DNA of 64,000 nucleotides from Macrosoma leucophasiata. Its lineage: Eukaryota; Arthropoda; Insecta; Lepidoptera; Hedylidae. This document shows, in pieces, positions 32,696-42,806 of the stretch. Within the stretch, counting starts at the first letter, position 1, and every line of letters starts with the position of its first letter. Position numbers and translations under genes: made by a program. The stretch lies in NCBI GenBank assembly GCA_036365455.1, contig JAWQUS010000030.1:124001-188000 (forward strand). Direction: 5' to 3'. The notes under the pieces were generated by a model. It saw nothing but the letters and a program-made list of their open reading frames with translations. It was not told the DNA's origin and searched no databases.

Positions 32696-32892
32696 TAAAT
32701 AGAGCTATATTCTTTCGATGGAACATAGTACGGGTCACATTACTCACTCAAAATATATACAATTAATAAATATTTCAAGATCATTAAAAGTTCTTACTTA
32801 GTTTTTTCTTATTACTTTGAGATACTTTTAAAACTAATTAACACCTCTAGCAGCATATGTACATTTGTCTGTAAGTTTTATAATATTGACTA

Positions 32893-33075
32893 ACTGCACC
32901 GTATACTCTACTGTACTGACACGCCACACACACATGAACATGTCGTACAGTCGCGTACAGATTGCGTCCGGATCATTGCCGTCGCTCTGCGGGTGCATTT
33001 TGTGTTCTTGTTTTGTTGCTGAATGTACTTTTCAGAGTTCAATGGATAATGCATTTTGAAGCGAATTTTCAGTAC
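32893..33075 (+). repeat. Local duplication, unit 1
   Basis: GAACATGTCGTACAGTCGCG and the following 90 bases match 33849-33957 with very few changes; weaker similarity extends on both sides. Nature unknown. Confidence 0.5.
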
Positions 33076-33121
33076 GTATGAAGTCAAGAGGATTGTACTT
33101 TGTAAACCAACGAAAAAGTAT

Positions 33122-33785
33122 CGGTGGAGCTCCAGTGGCATGGTCATGGTCCGGGGCATCAATCTATGTCTAAAGCAGTGGTTCTCAAACATTTTAAATG
33201 ACGGAACCCTTTTGGGAATCAAAATACTTGATGGAACCCTAAAATAAAGCAATTGTTTTTATAAGTGTATTTTTTATTAATCAGCACAATAAAAGTACAA
33301 TGTAACAGTTACTAATTATTATTTACTTCACCACTTGGCAAGGACAATAAAAGAAAACATTTAAAAAAGTACCAGCTATTGTAACACATGTTTCTACAAA
33401 TACAAATAAATAAATAACGTTCATAGCGTTTTGTGCGGCCGCGGAGCGACCAGAGAGAGGTGTTTTGATTTTTTTTTCTAAATTCTTGCGGAACCTCGAC
33501 AGAGGTATCACGGAACCCTAGGGTTCCGCGGAACACACATAGAGTATAGCTGGTCTAAAGCATAACCTAATCTACTCGCCACTAAATGTTAGTGTTCAGC
33601 GTCGTGTTTCACATGGTAATCTACCGCTCTATAATTTCAGACAGAAGCAGAAGATCCTAAGCCTTAGGAAGGGCAATGCATCTGCATAAAGATTCTTGAT
33701 ATAGAGCAAGATGTCTCAAAGCTGCACTGTTCACTCGCCAGTAAAGAAACTATAAATTTGTTTAGCACTGCCATTTCATAAAAAA
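33122..33785 (-). repeat. Family A copy split by a hAT-like MITE
   Basis: The left piece (33122-33175) starts GGTGGAGCTCCAGTGGC. The right piece (33553-33785) resumes with CCTAATCTACTCGCC and ends near the TTGCCATTTCATAAA-type terminus. The gap is filled by the element at 33176-33552. Confidence 0.5.
33176..33552. mobile_element. hAT-type MITE with 8-bp target duplication
   Basis: Begins CAGTGGTTCTCAAAC, a hAT-style terminus, and ends with TAGCTG. It is flanked by GTCTAAAG at 33168-33175 and 33553-33560, the 8-bp duplication expected of hAT elements. A GGAACCC block recurs in inverted form near both ends. No transposase frame; 377 bp. Confidence 0.5.
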
Positions 33786-33807
33786 AATTGATAACAGCTT
33801 TTAACTA

Positions 33808-34010
33808 AATGCACTGTATACACTACCCTTCTGACACGTGTCACACACCTGAACATGTCGTACAGTCGCGTACAGATTGCGTCCGGATCATTGCCGTCGC
33901 TCTGCGAGCGCATTTTGTGTTCTTGTTTCGTTGTTGAATGTACTTTTCAGAGTTAAAACGGGTAATGACTTTTGGAATTCAATGTACAGCACTAAGGAAG
34001 GCAAGTAGTC
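33808..34010 (+). repeat. Local duplication, unit 2
   Basis: The partner of 32893-33075. Both units follow a reversed family A copy, so the duplicated segment probably included that repeat. Confidence 0.5.
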
Positions 34011-34274
34011 TATGTTACGGAATAACCTACTCTAATGATAAAAAGATTTTACGGTTCTATTTTTAAAGTTCCGTGGCCTACAAGGATACAATATAGTATA
34101 GATATAAATCAAATAAAATCGTTTATTTGTGCAAACATGGGTATAAAGTCTTATAGACTCTCCATGTCCGTCTGTCTGCTGCTTAGCGCAGAAACCATTG
34201 ATACTTCAAAGCTTTAATTTGGCATAAACACATTAGTTAGGTATGCCGACTAAATTGTAAAATAAGTCAAGAAG
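34011..34274. other. Unassigned, with a LINE-tail-like fragment
   Basis: AAATCGTTTATTTGTGCAAAC at about 34117-34137 recurs at 62447-62467, so it is repeat-derived. Nothing else recognised. Confidence 0.5.
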
Positions 34275-34618
34275 CGCGCATGGCCCAGCGGCTGGTGTAG
34301 ATCGTAAGCGATCTGCTCGGTTAAGCACTACGGGCGCGGTCGAGTAGTGTGATGGGTGACCGCTAGTGGCAAATTAAATGCGCGTTTCCGTGCTTCGGAG
34401 GGCACGTTAAGCCGTCGGTCCCGGTTGCTATCGATGGATAGCAGTCGTTAAACCTTGTCGGAGGCCTTATGGTTTGAAAACATCCGACAGTGGGTTGGCC
34501 ACTAACCTCCACCAATCCGCATTGGAGCAGCGTGGTGGAGTAAGCTCCAGACCTCCCCCCAAAAAGAGGAGAGACTCGTGCCCAGCAGTGGGACGTATAA
34601 TGGGTTGCCATTATTATT
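34275..34618 (+). mobile_element. 5S rRNA-derived SINE
   Basis: The head resembles 5S rRNA: CGATCTGCTCGG, TTAAGCAC, GGGCGCGGTCGAGTAG and GATGGGTGACCGCTAG correspond in order to the internal control region of insect 5S genes. The body follows and the tail is an ATT microsatellite. A 5S-type promoter with a LINE-like tail is the SINE3 layout. The tail is interrupted by the TIR element at 34619-36657. Confidence 0.5.
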
Positions 34619-35371
34619 AGAGGAAAGTAAGTAAATGTGGGCTAGTGCTTTAATATCGGATACAAGCAATTCTCGAAAACCTACAGTCGAAAGACGCCAA
34701 AAACGACGATCGTCCATCGCATTCATTCGCTCTAACATCTCACTCACTCACTCTCGTCAATTGCGCGCGAGCTGTGGCCAGTGTCGGCTATTCTTGTGTT
34801 ACTACTGTCGAAAAATTTTCTGAGGTACGTATCAATGTGTTGTTTGATTAAAGAGAATTGGGTCTAAACACTGTAACTATGTATTTTATTGCTGAATATA
34901 AGTTTAATTTTATGATATTCGCTCAATTTATTGCTTGCTACGAGTATATATAATTTGTAAAGTACACGATCAAAATTTATTTTAGTTAAGATTTTCGAAT
35001 ATGGGCTATTACTATATAATATACATATTTAGGTATTATCTGTATATGTATAGTATTTAAGTGGTTGGTTATGTCGTTCTAAAGGTACCTACTTATATTT
35101 TTTCAGAATGGCGCCAACACAATCAAGAGCACCAAGGAAAACTTGAGATAAATAACAAATGATTAAAGTAGGTAAATTAAGTGGTATTTGTAAGTGAAGT
35201 ATGTGATTTCTTCCATCTACTAAAGTTTTTGATCTCTTTTAAGATAAAAATGTATTATTGTTATTTTCGTAGTAGATATTATAAGTTTCTATGAGTAGCC
35301 CATATTTGAGTACCTGTTCCATATTTAGCATCTATTTTGCTATTTTGCTAAATTCTCAATATAATAATATA

Positions 35372-36507
35372 TTAGGTTGGGGAAAAAGTTTCTTCGCATT
35401 TTTTAAGATAATTCAAAACATTTTTTAATACAGTTTATTTAAATGTAACTAAAGTATGTATGTACCATTTTGTTCGATAACCTTTTGCCATCTTGTAGGT
35501 AGGGACATGATCCAATTGCTATAAAAATTTTGGGACTTCTCATCAAAATACCGCGACAAGTGGATTTGGCAGTCCTCTCGTGATGTTAACCTAACATTGC
35601 ATAAAGAATTCTGAAGAGACCGAAACAGGTGGAAATCTGAAGGTGCAAGGTCAGGACTATACGGCGGATGCATTAACACCTCCCAGCCAAACTCTCTTAA
35701 TTTTTGCTGAGTGGCTATAGATGTGTGAGGTCTAGCGTTATCATGATGAAACACCATACACCTTCTGTTGATCAATTCCGGCCGCTTTCTCTCAACTTCT
35801 TGCTTTAATCTCATCAGTTATTCGCAGTAGAGTTCAGAATCGATAGTCCTGCCTGGTGGTAATAGCTCATAATGAATAATGCCCTTCCAATCCCACCACA
35901 CACACAACATCACCTTATTGCGAGTTAACCCGGGTTTCGCCACAGTCTGTGAAGCCTGACCGGCCTTTGACCACGACCTTTTTCGCACGTTCTTGTTGTA
36001 CCCAGCTTTTTTCAAATGCGCCAAAACTGTTTTTTGATCAATTGTCAGTTCTTCAGCTACGTCGTAACTACTGATATGTCGATCTTGCTCCACTTTTTCA
36101 AAAATGGCATCGATTTTATCCGTAATAGGTCGACCAGAGCGAGGTGCATCTTTGACATCAAAATTTCCGGATTGAAAACGCTTAAACTAAATTTGTGCTA
36201 CTCTCACAGACACTGCACTAGGTCCATAAACATCGCAAATTTTTTTCGCGACTTGCTTTGCATTTTTACCTTTTTTGTAGTAAAATTTTAAAATGTATCG
36301 AATTTCTTCATTAGATTCACTCATCTTGACAGTACGAAAAACAAATGAAAATCACACATTTGCCTAATTTGATTTTGGAATTATGTTCTTTAAAATTTTA
36401 ACTTTTATTGATACTAAAACCAGCCAGATACAAATACTACAGCCAAAGAGGTTTTATTACAAGTTCATACATACTATAATGCGAAAAGACTTTTTCCCCA
36501 ACCTATT
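35372..36507 (-). mobile_element. mariner element, internally deleted
   Basis: Both ends carry the GGTTGGGGAAAAAGT terminal repeat and the ends abut TA-rich sequence. It is nested in the 34619-36657 element. Confidence 0.5.
35449..36324 (-). pseudogene. mariner transposase pseudogene
   Basis: Begins ATG at 36324 (MSESNEEI-type start). It keeps the N-terminal DNA-binding region, HHDNARPH and YSPDLAPSD. About 50 codons are missing between KKAGY and NVRKRSW relative to the copy at 40534, removing the WVPHEL motif and the first catalytic Asp. A C-to-T change gives TAA at 35815-35817 (Gln in the other copy). At least one frame break lies in the N-terminal part, since the open frame begins only at 36093. 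It cannot encode an active enzyme. Confidence 0.5.
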
Positions 36508-36657
36508 ATTATAATATTAAGAACACGTAATTGTTACTTAGCTCTTTAAAAACGTATGTGTGATTATTTTGACACCAAAAAATCGTAATTTTTTTATTAG
36601 TTCTTTTATTTTTGAGGCAAAAACAAAATGGTAGCCCATATTTGCTTACTTTCCTCT

Positions 36658-37134
36658 ATTATTATTATTACCGCCCTTTACTTAATTCCCTAATTTCCCT
36701 TATAGAATACCTACCAGTTTTCTATGCATTTCGACGTAAAACTTTCTAAATAGAAGCCTCAATCCACTCTCATCTCAGAAAAAAGGGAATTTGAATAGGC
36801 TGCAATATTCCGACTAAATTAAAGGCATCTTTGTTTTTTACTTGTCACTAAAAGACAAAATATAAGATTATTTAAAGCTAGAAAATAGATAGATATTCAA
36901 AGATAAAAATTCAAACGGTACTAGCAGCGAGCATCCTTTTATATAAATCCCCAGTAAATGCAAACTAATACTGGAGCCGCCATGTGTACTGATCTCAGAG
37001 CTGTCGATGGTATTAAGGCATCGAGAGCTTCCTGGCGGCTCGCCAATGCTTGGCTTTACACTGCGGTTTCTTTTATGCGATTGATCTTAAAATTGAAATA
37101 TAATTATGTCTTCATTATAAAAAAAAAAACGATT
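36658..37134. other. Unassigned spacer
   Basis: Starts with the remaining ATT units of the 5S SINE tail; no gene recognised. Confidence 0.5.
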
Positions 37135-37290
37135 ACACTCACAGCCCCACAGTAGGTATAAACCTGTGTCGTGGGTGCCGTTGTACACATACAACACATA
37201 CACAAACACCCAGACCCGAAACAAATATCAGTAGGCCATACAAATATTTGTCCCGGTGCGGGGATCGAACCCGCGACCCTTCAAATTTTG
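37135..37290 (-). mobile_element. SINE family F, 3' two-thirds
   Basis: TCACAGCCCCACAGTAGG, AACACCCAGACCCGAAAC and GGATCGAACCCGCGACCC (a reversed B box) match 52789-52995 in reverse; the far head is missing. Confidence 0.5.
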
Positions 37291-37374
37291 TGACTAAAAT
37301 GCAAACTTAAAATTGAAGTGGAAAGCAAAAATTTGGCTTCGAGCAAGGATCCATCGTACTTACTTCGACCGATC

Positions 37375-37455
37375 GAGCTTAGGTAGCTTAGTGGTAAAGC
37401 GGCTGGATTAGTTATACAAAGATCGTAGGTTCGATCGCTGCCCGAAGTTAAAATT
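37375..37455 (+). repeat. tRNA-like SINE head
   Basis: TAGCTTAGTGGTAAAGCGGC (A box) and GGTTCGATCGCTGCC (B box) at normal spacing. The acceptor arms do not pair well, so a functional tRNA is not supported. Confidence 0.5.
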
Positions 37456-39554
37456 ATCTATTTTTTTAATTTTTAATTAAATAAATTATAAATGCAGTCG
37501 CAGTGCAATCGCAGTAGCAAAGACGCCGCAAAAGAGTTTGGCGCGGCCAACGAAAGCGAGCGAGTACCATCGCACGTCACTTTTAAGCCTCCGCACCTTT
37601 TACATTTTAGTAGTTTTGCTGTAAGTTCTGCTAGCATTTTATTTACGTGTTGCAATCCTCTTGTGAACGCTGATTTATTATAACTCTTGATCGGAGTTCA
37701 ACTGTACATTTGCATATTTTTTTAATATAATTATGTTCACCGATTACCTACTCCGTCAATTGTAGACCAAATTTGGAAATCGTTTGAAGCTACATGCATA
37801 CTGTTTGTGTTGGAAAGGGTACACTACTATAAGGGTAGACTTCATGCGAGCTTATATTGGAAGCTACATAATGACAACATTCTCAAATTACGTATTAGAG
37901 AGATTTTCTTTAGATAGAACTGTAAGTAACTTATCGACATTTATACAAAAATTAGAAGAACTCAAAACATTTTAACAAAAAATGCCAAAAAGCGGTCAAG
38001 TGGAAGTCAATGAAGTGTTCAGTAGCAAGTAATATTTTTTGACTGAATGTTTACTTCTATCATTTTTATCGAATCCGCAAAAATAACTTTGTAATTCATA
38101 CTACACACATGAATTACAAACTTATACGAGTATGAGCAGTTTTTGATATTTTGAAAGGTACCTGAAGATTGATTATCGTCGTATATCGATGTCATTACTT
38201 TGCTATTTATGTATGTCAGGCGCTTTTCACTGTATAAACTGCCAGCGCCATATTTAGCTCGTCTATTTTGCCATTGTGACTACCGATTGCGTCTTACTAT
38301 CAAATTAATGTATTACAAGTTTATAGTATTTTGGTTAAATAAATGCTCGAATTGTGTACCACAACATATAGGTACTTCTTATATGTGGTCTTTCTTTTAA
38401 ACATAATCTATAGGTATGTAATTTCTATCTGAAGTCTTAAGAATGATTATTTAAAATCAGAATACGTCTATCTATCTACTTTCTACTATGTTGTCTTAAT
38501 AGATTCTGAATAAAATGGCTATGACATACGGACGGACGGACAAGCAGAATCTATAAGAGCTACGTTTTATTGTCATTTGGCTATGAAACCCTAAAAACAC
38601 AGCGCATATTATTTATGTTTACCGGAAAATGTTAACACCTTAAAAGTACCTACCTACGTTTATAACCCTTCAGGGAATTACAGAAGTGAAGTAATGTAAA
38701 ATGATTAAATATGCACTGTCATTCATACGTAACCCCTCGTCATTTTGACGGGACGAATTAATTACTCTTAATTGGGCGCACAGTAAAAATTGCCTAATAT
38801 ATTCAAGGAGCACATTATACTTGAATTAATTCTCGCAATCTGTATGTACGGGGTGTCAATAAATCTAAATATTCATTAGGGGTGACGCGACGCAACGGGT
38901 GCTTAGTATTCGTCGGGCGTGAGGCAGCCCTAGCGCAGGTGACGTCACGCACAATACGCTCATTTGATAATTTTGTCTATGTAGACGTTCTACTAGTATG
39001 CAGTTTGGTAAGTCGACGGAGGAGAGCAAGGTACCTAATACGTTCTTAGTAATAAACAGTAAAAATATGAAATAATGAAATAGATGTAAAATATTTTATG
39101 TGGAATACTTAAGAGTACTACCTCCGTAACATTGATGTGCAAATGAATATGCGACAGTGAAATACGGCCATTAAACCTGTCTTGTGTCTGTGAATGTCTG
39201 TGATTAACACAACACTCGTCCACATCTTATCGTGACTTGCGACAATCGTGTTAAATCGTAGCTCATTTGTATTCGACATTCACGTTCCTTGTGTGTTTTC
39301 TTCTGAATGCCGCGCTCGTATTACAGGGTTGGAAAGGGTGAAAACCTTGCAAAAATAAACAACCTCTCAATGATTATGGATCTAAACATTCAAAACCTGG
39401 TGGTGCCATTCATTGTTTTTTTTTTAGATTCTATGTTAAGAGCTGTAAAGTTCAGATTTGGCAGCAGTGACGTACTTATACTGTTGTATGTTTTAAGGTT
39501 TCCACGAGCTACATTTTTTTAAGTTATGAATGTGACAAAAAATTATGCATGATG
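37456..39554. other. Unassigned region
   Basis: No gene recognised. A GC-rich patch lies at 37515-37590, a family G-like fragment (GGACGGACGGACAAGCAG) at 38530-38547, and 38640-38720 faintly recalls the 3' end of SINE B. Otherwise AT-rich. Confidence 0.5.
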
Positions 39555-39715
39555 ATGACAGCAGCTTATAGACATATACACAATCCAGACGGCAAAATGC
39601 AGACGCGTTGCCACCCCTGACACCTAAGTTGTTATGTCTTTGTGATAGATATTACTGGGCCTTACATTACCACCTGACTGGAAACGATAATACTGAACTC
39701 TATAATTTATCAGTA
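39555..39715 (+). repeat. Family A fragment
   Basis: GATGACAGCAGCTTATAGAC, GCAAAATGCAGACGCGTTGC and ACATTACCACCTGACTGGAA follow family A order. Confidence 0.5.
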
Positions 39716-40533
39716 AGTCGATTAGGTAATGGAAAAATGTTTACGAGTTCTCGAGTGGCGACCACGTACTGGAAGACCAACGCCCATATTCTTGGACGTT
39801 ACTTGAAACATTGCTTGACTCACACTCAGCTTAAGATACTTCATGAGGACGCCTTGAAATCCATAATCTTAGTTGTAGTAGTTAGTTAGGGTTTTCTGCA
39901 TCCCGTACGTAACGCCGTTTTGGGTAATTGTATGGATTATCATGTAGATAATTTACAAAGTCTTGATAATCCATTTTCTAGAAAAATGGAGTTATCTATA
40001 CTTATAATAAAACTGTAGAAGTGTAAATTCTGTACATTGAAAATATTGAAAAAATAAATACCAGGTGATGTTACTAGATCGATACCGAACACAAACAAGT
40101 GATTAGAAAAATTTTTGTCTGTCTGTCTGTTTGTTCAAGTATCACACAAAATCTACCGGTCCGATTACGATGAAACTTGGTATACTTATACTTTAACCTT
40201 TGGCGCACAACACTGGGTTTATTGGAGTTTTAATTGGAGTTGCTTTTTTAACTTTTTATCCCGGGAATAATAAAAAAAATCTGTTTGTCTGTGTGTTTGT
40301 GCACGCTTATTTCAGAAACGGCTTATTCGATTTGTGGTTTTCACTAATATAATAGGTTGGGGAAAAAGTCTTTTCGCATTATAGTATGTATGAACTTGTA
40401 ATAAAATCTCTTTGGCTGTTGTATTTGTATCTGGCTGGTTTTGGTATCATTGAAAGTTACAATTTTATAGAACATAATTCCAAATTCAAATTAGGCAAAT
40501 GTGTGATTTTCATTTGTTTTTCGTACTGTCAAG

Positions 40534-41560
40534 ATGAGTGAATCTAATAAAGAAATTCGATACATTTTAAAATTTTACTACAAAAAAGGTAAAAATGCAA
40601 CGCAAGCCGCGAAAAAAAAATTGCGATGTTTATGGACCTAGTGCAGTGTCTGTGAGAGTAGCACAAATTTGGTTAAAGCGTTTTCAATCCGGAAATTTTG
40701 ATGTCAAAGATGCACCTCGCTCTGGTCGCCCTATTACGGATAAATTGGATGCCATTTTTGAAAAAGTGGAGCAAGATCGACATATCAGTAGTTACGACGT
40801 AGCTGAAGAACTGAGAATTGATCACAAAACAGTTTTAGCGCATTTGAAAAAAGCTGGGTACAAAAAAAAGCTCGATATTTGGGTACCTCACGAGCTCACT
40901 GAAAGAAACCTAATGAACCGTGTACTCATTTGTGATTCTTTATTACGACGTAATGAAACCGAATCATTTTTGAAGGAGCTGATAACTGGTGATGAAAAGT
41001 GGATCACGTACGACAAGAACGTGCGAAAAAGGTCGTGGTCAAAGGCCGGTCAGGCTTCACAGACTGTGGCGAAACCCGGGTTAACTCGCAATAAGGTGAT
41101 GTTGTGTGTGTGGTGGGATTGGAAGGGCATTATTCATTATGAGCTATTACCACCAGGCAGGACTATCGATTCTGAACTCTACTGCGAACAACTGGTGAGA
41201 TTAAAGCAAGAAGTTGAGAGAAAGCGGCCGGAATTGATCAACAGAAGGGGTGTGGTGTTTCATCATGATAACGCTAGACCTCACACATCTATAGCCACTC
41301 AGGAAAAATTAAGAGAGTTTGGCTGGGAGGTGTTAATGCATCCCCCGTATAGTCCTGACCTTGCACCTTCAGATTTCCACTTGTTTCGGTCTCTTCAGAA
41401 TTCTTTATGCAATGTTAGGTTACTATCACGAGAGGACTGCCAAATCCACTTGTCGCGGTATTTTGATGAGAAGTCCCAAAACTTTTATAGCAATGGGATC
41501 ATGTCCCTACCTACAAGATGGCAAAAGGTTATCGAACAAAATGGTACATACATACTTTAG
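40534..41560 (+). pseudogene. mariner transposase, single frameshift
   Basis: ATG at 40534 begins MSESNKEIRYILKFYY. A run of nine A at 40612-40620 (eight in the copy at 59609) shifts the frame. From there 320 codons are open to TAG at 41558-41560. Motifs: helix-turn-helix region with SGRPIT, WVPHEL, GDEKWI, HHDNARPH and YSPDLAPSD. The second and third catalytic Asp are separated by 34 residues, the D,D34D signature of mariner. Length is normal for the family (about 340-350). Without the extra A it would be full-length, so it died recently or the A run varies. Confidence 0.5.
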
Positions 41561-41614
41561 TTAAATTTAAATAAACTATATTAAAAAAATGTTTTGAATT
41601 ATCTTAAAAAATGC

Positions 41615-41903
41615 AATAAAAATTAATTATTACGCAGAAGGTCCTGGGTTCGATTCCCGGGTCGGGTTTATTAGAGATAACGGTTAAAAAACCTTTATCT
41701 CTGCTTCTATTGGGATTTTTCCATTTTTCTGGAAGTTTCTCAGTACCCCGGAGTATGGTAATGTGTCCGAAGATGGCAACAGGTTCGCCGCCTGTTACAT
41801 GGGCCAATACGTAACCGGCGAGTGGGTGTTTGCATGTATGATTGAATGCATGCATTTACCTCTGCCTACCCCTTCGGGGATAACAGGCGTGAAGTTACGT
41901 TTT
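41615..41903 (+). mobile_element. tRNA-derived SINE family B, inserted in mariner
   Basis: Flanked by an 11-bp target duplication TTAAAAAATGC at 41604-41614 and 41904-41914. It has the B box (GGGTTCGATTCCCGGG) but lost its A-box end, so it is 5'-truncated. It ends TACCCCTTCGGGG then GGCGTGAAGTTACG. Confidence 0.5.
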
Positions 41904-42516
41904 TTAAAAAATGCGAAGAAACTTTTTCCCCATCCTAATATTATGGTAAGTTTCACTTAATATTTACTGTTTGTTTCATGTCAATCGGTTCAGAAATAAA
42001 AAAGTTACGACAATTTAAAAATCATATCGAATATTTTTAAACTATTCTGTATCTACCTATATTCTGTCTTTTTAGGGTTCCGTATGCAAAAGATAAAAAT
42101 GGACCCTATTACTAATCCTTCGCGGACTGCCTGTCTGTCCATACATCCGTCTGTCTGTCACCAGGCTGTATCTCATAAACAGTGATAGCAAGAAAGCTAA
42201 AATTTTCACAAATTCTTCAAAAATTTTCAAAAATCTTTTATCTTTCTTTTACCTTACAACATTTTATAATAATTTTCTTAAAAAAAAAATATGCATGGAA
42301 GTTTAAAATGGCCTTTTCGAATATAAGATTCAGCATAGGATGGATGAGCGTTTAAACACATAATTAGCAATTTTTCGCAATCTCAGCAGCCTGTATGCTT
42401 CTATCTCCGATGGCCCGATGGACGTCTCATATCGTGTACAGAGAAGAATAACTGCAAAGTAGATTTTTATAGCTACTTAAAAGTGTTTATGATCCAAAAT
42501 TAACTTTTTTTTTTAT

Positions 42517-42806
42517 GTGTGGAAGTGGCAAACAAGCATGCAGTTCTCATTGATGTTAAATGATGACTGCAGCCTATAGACACCCATACAAAGACCAAGG
42601 TCAAAATGTAGATGCGTTACCACTCCTGAGGCCTATGGTGTTATGCCTCTGTGCCGGAAATTACAGGGTCGATATTGTATAATCAAAACCGCTGCCCAAA
42701 GTAGCAATCTTTGGGGGAGGCCTTTGTCCAGCAGTGGACGTCTTTTGGCTGAAATGATGATGATGATGAAATGTTTACGTCACTGGAGCTCTACCGCTAG
42801 TGACGG
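42517..42806 (+). repeat. Family A copy interrupted by family C
   Basis: The 5' half (42517-42666) is well conserved; the hairpin end resumes at 42778 with GTCACTGGAGCTC. 42668-42769 is the 3' end of family C, with GTCCAGCAGTGGACGTCTTT and an ATG-repeat tail. About 90 bases of A are replaced. Confidence 0.5.

Larger units (their letters stand above)
34619..36657. mobile_element. DNA transposon-like element with 26-bp TIRs, containing a mariner
   Basis: Terminal inverted repeats at 34619-34644 and 36632-36657 differ at two positions (AGAGGAAAGTAAG, then TGGGCTA). The motif AATATGGGCTA is repeated inside at 34998-35008 and, reversed, at 35296-35306. Without the mariner the element is about 0.9 kb and has no recognised transposase. 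It sits in the ATT tail of the 5S SINE, so the target duplication cannot be defined. Confidence 0.5.
40351..41940 (+). mobile_element. mariner element, nearly intact, carrying a SINE
   Basis: Ends carry GGTTGGGGAAAAAGTCTTTTCGCATT and its inverted partner ending CCCCATCC. It contains a transposase gene with one frameshift and a family B SINE at 41615-41903. It is inserted in repeat family G at a TA-rich site. Confidence 0.5.
39985..42300 (-). repeat. Repeat family G, copy 2, split by mariner
   Basis: 39985-40350 and 41941-42300 together are the reverse counterpart of 340-940. CGGCTTATTCGATTTG lies just left of the mariner, and GGTAAGTTT followed by CGGTTCAGAAATAAAAAAG just right of it. The empty site is therefore known from copy 1 (near 600-615). 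Confidence 0.5.

Noticed and set aside
37375..37455. Second tRNA gene candidate
   Set aside because: A and B boxes are present, but acceptor and anticodon arms do not pair.
39608..39889. Hypothetical 93-residue protein
   Set aside because: It overlaps a family A fragment and has no motif or splice context.
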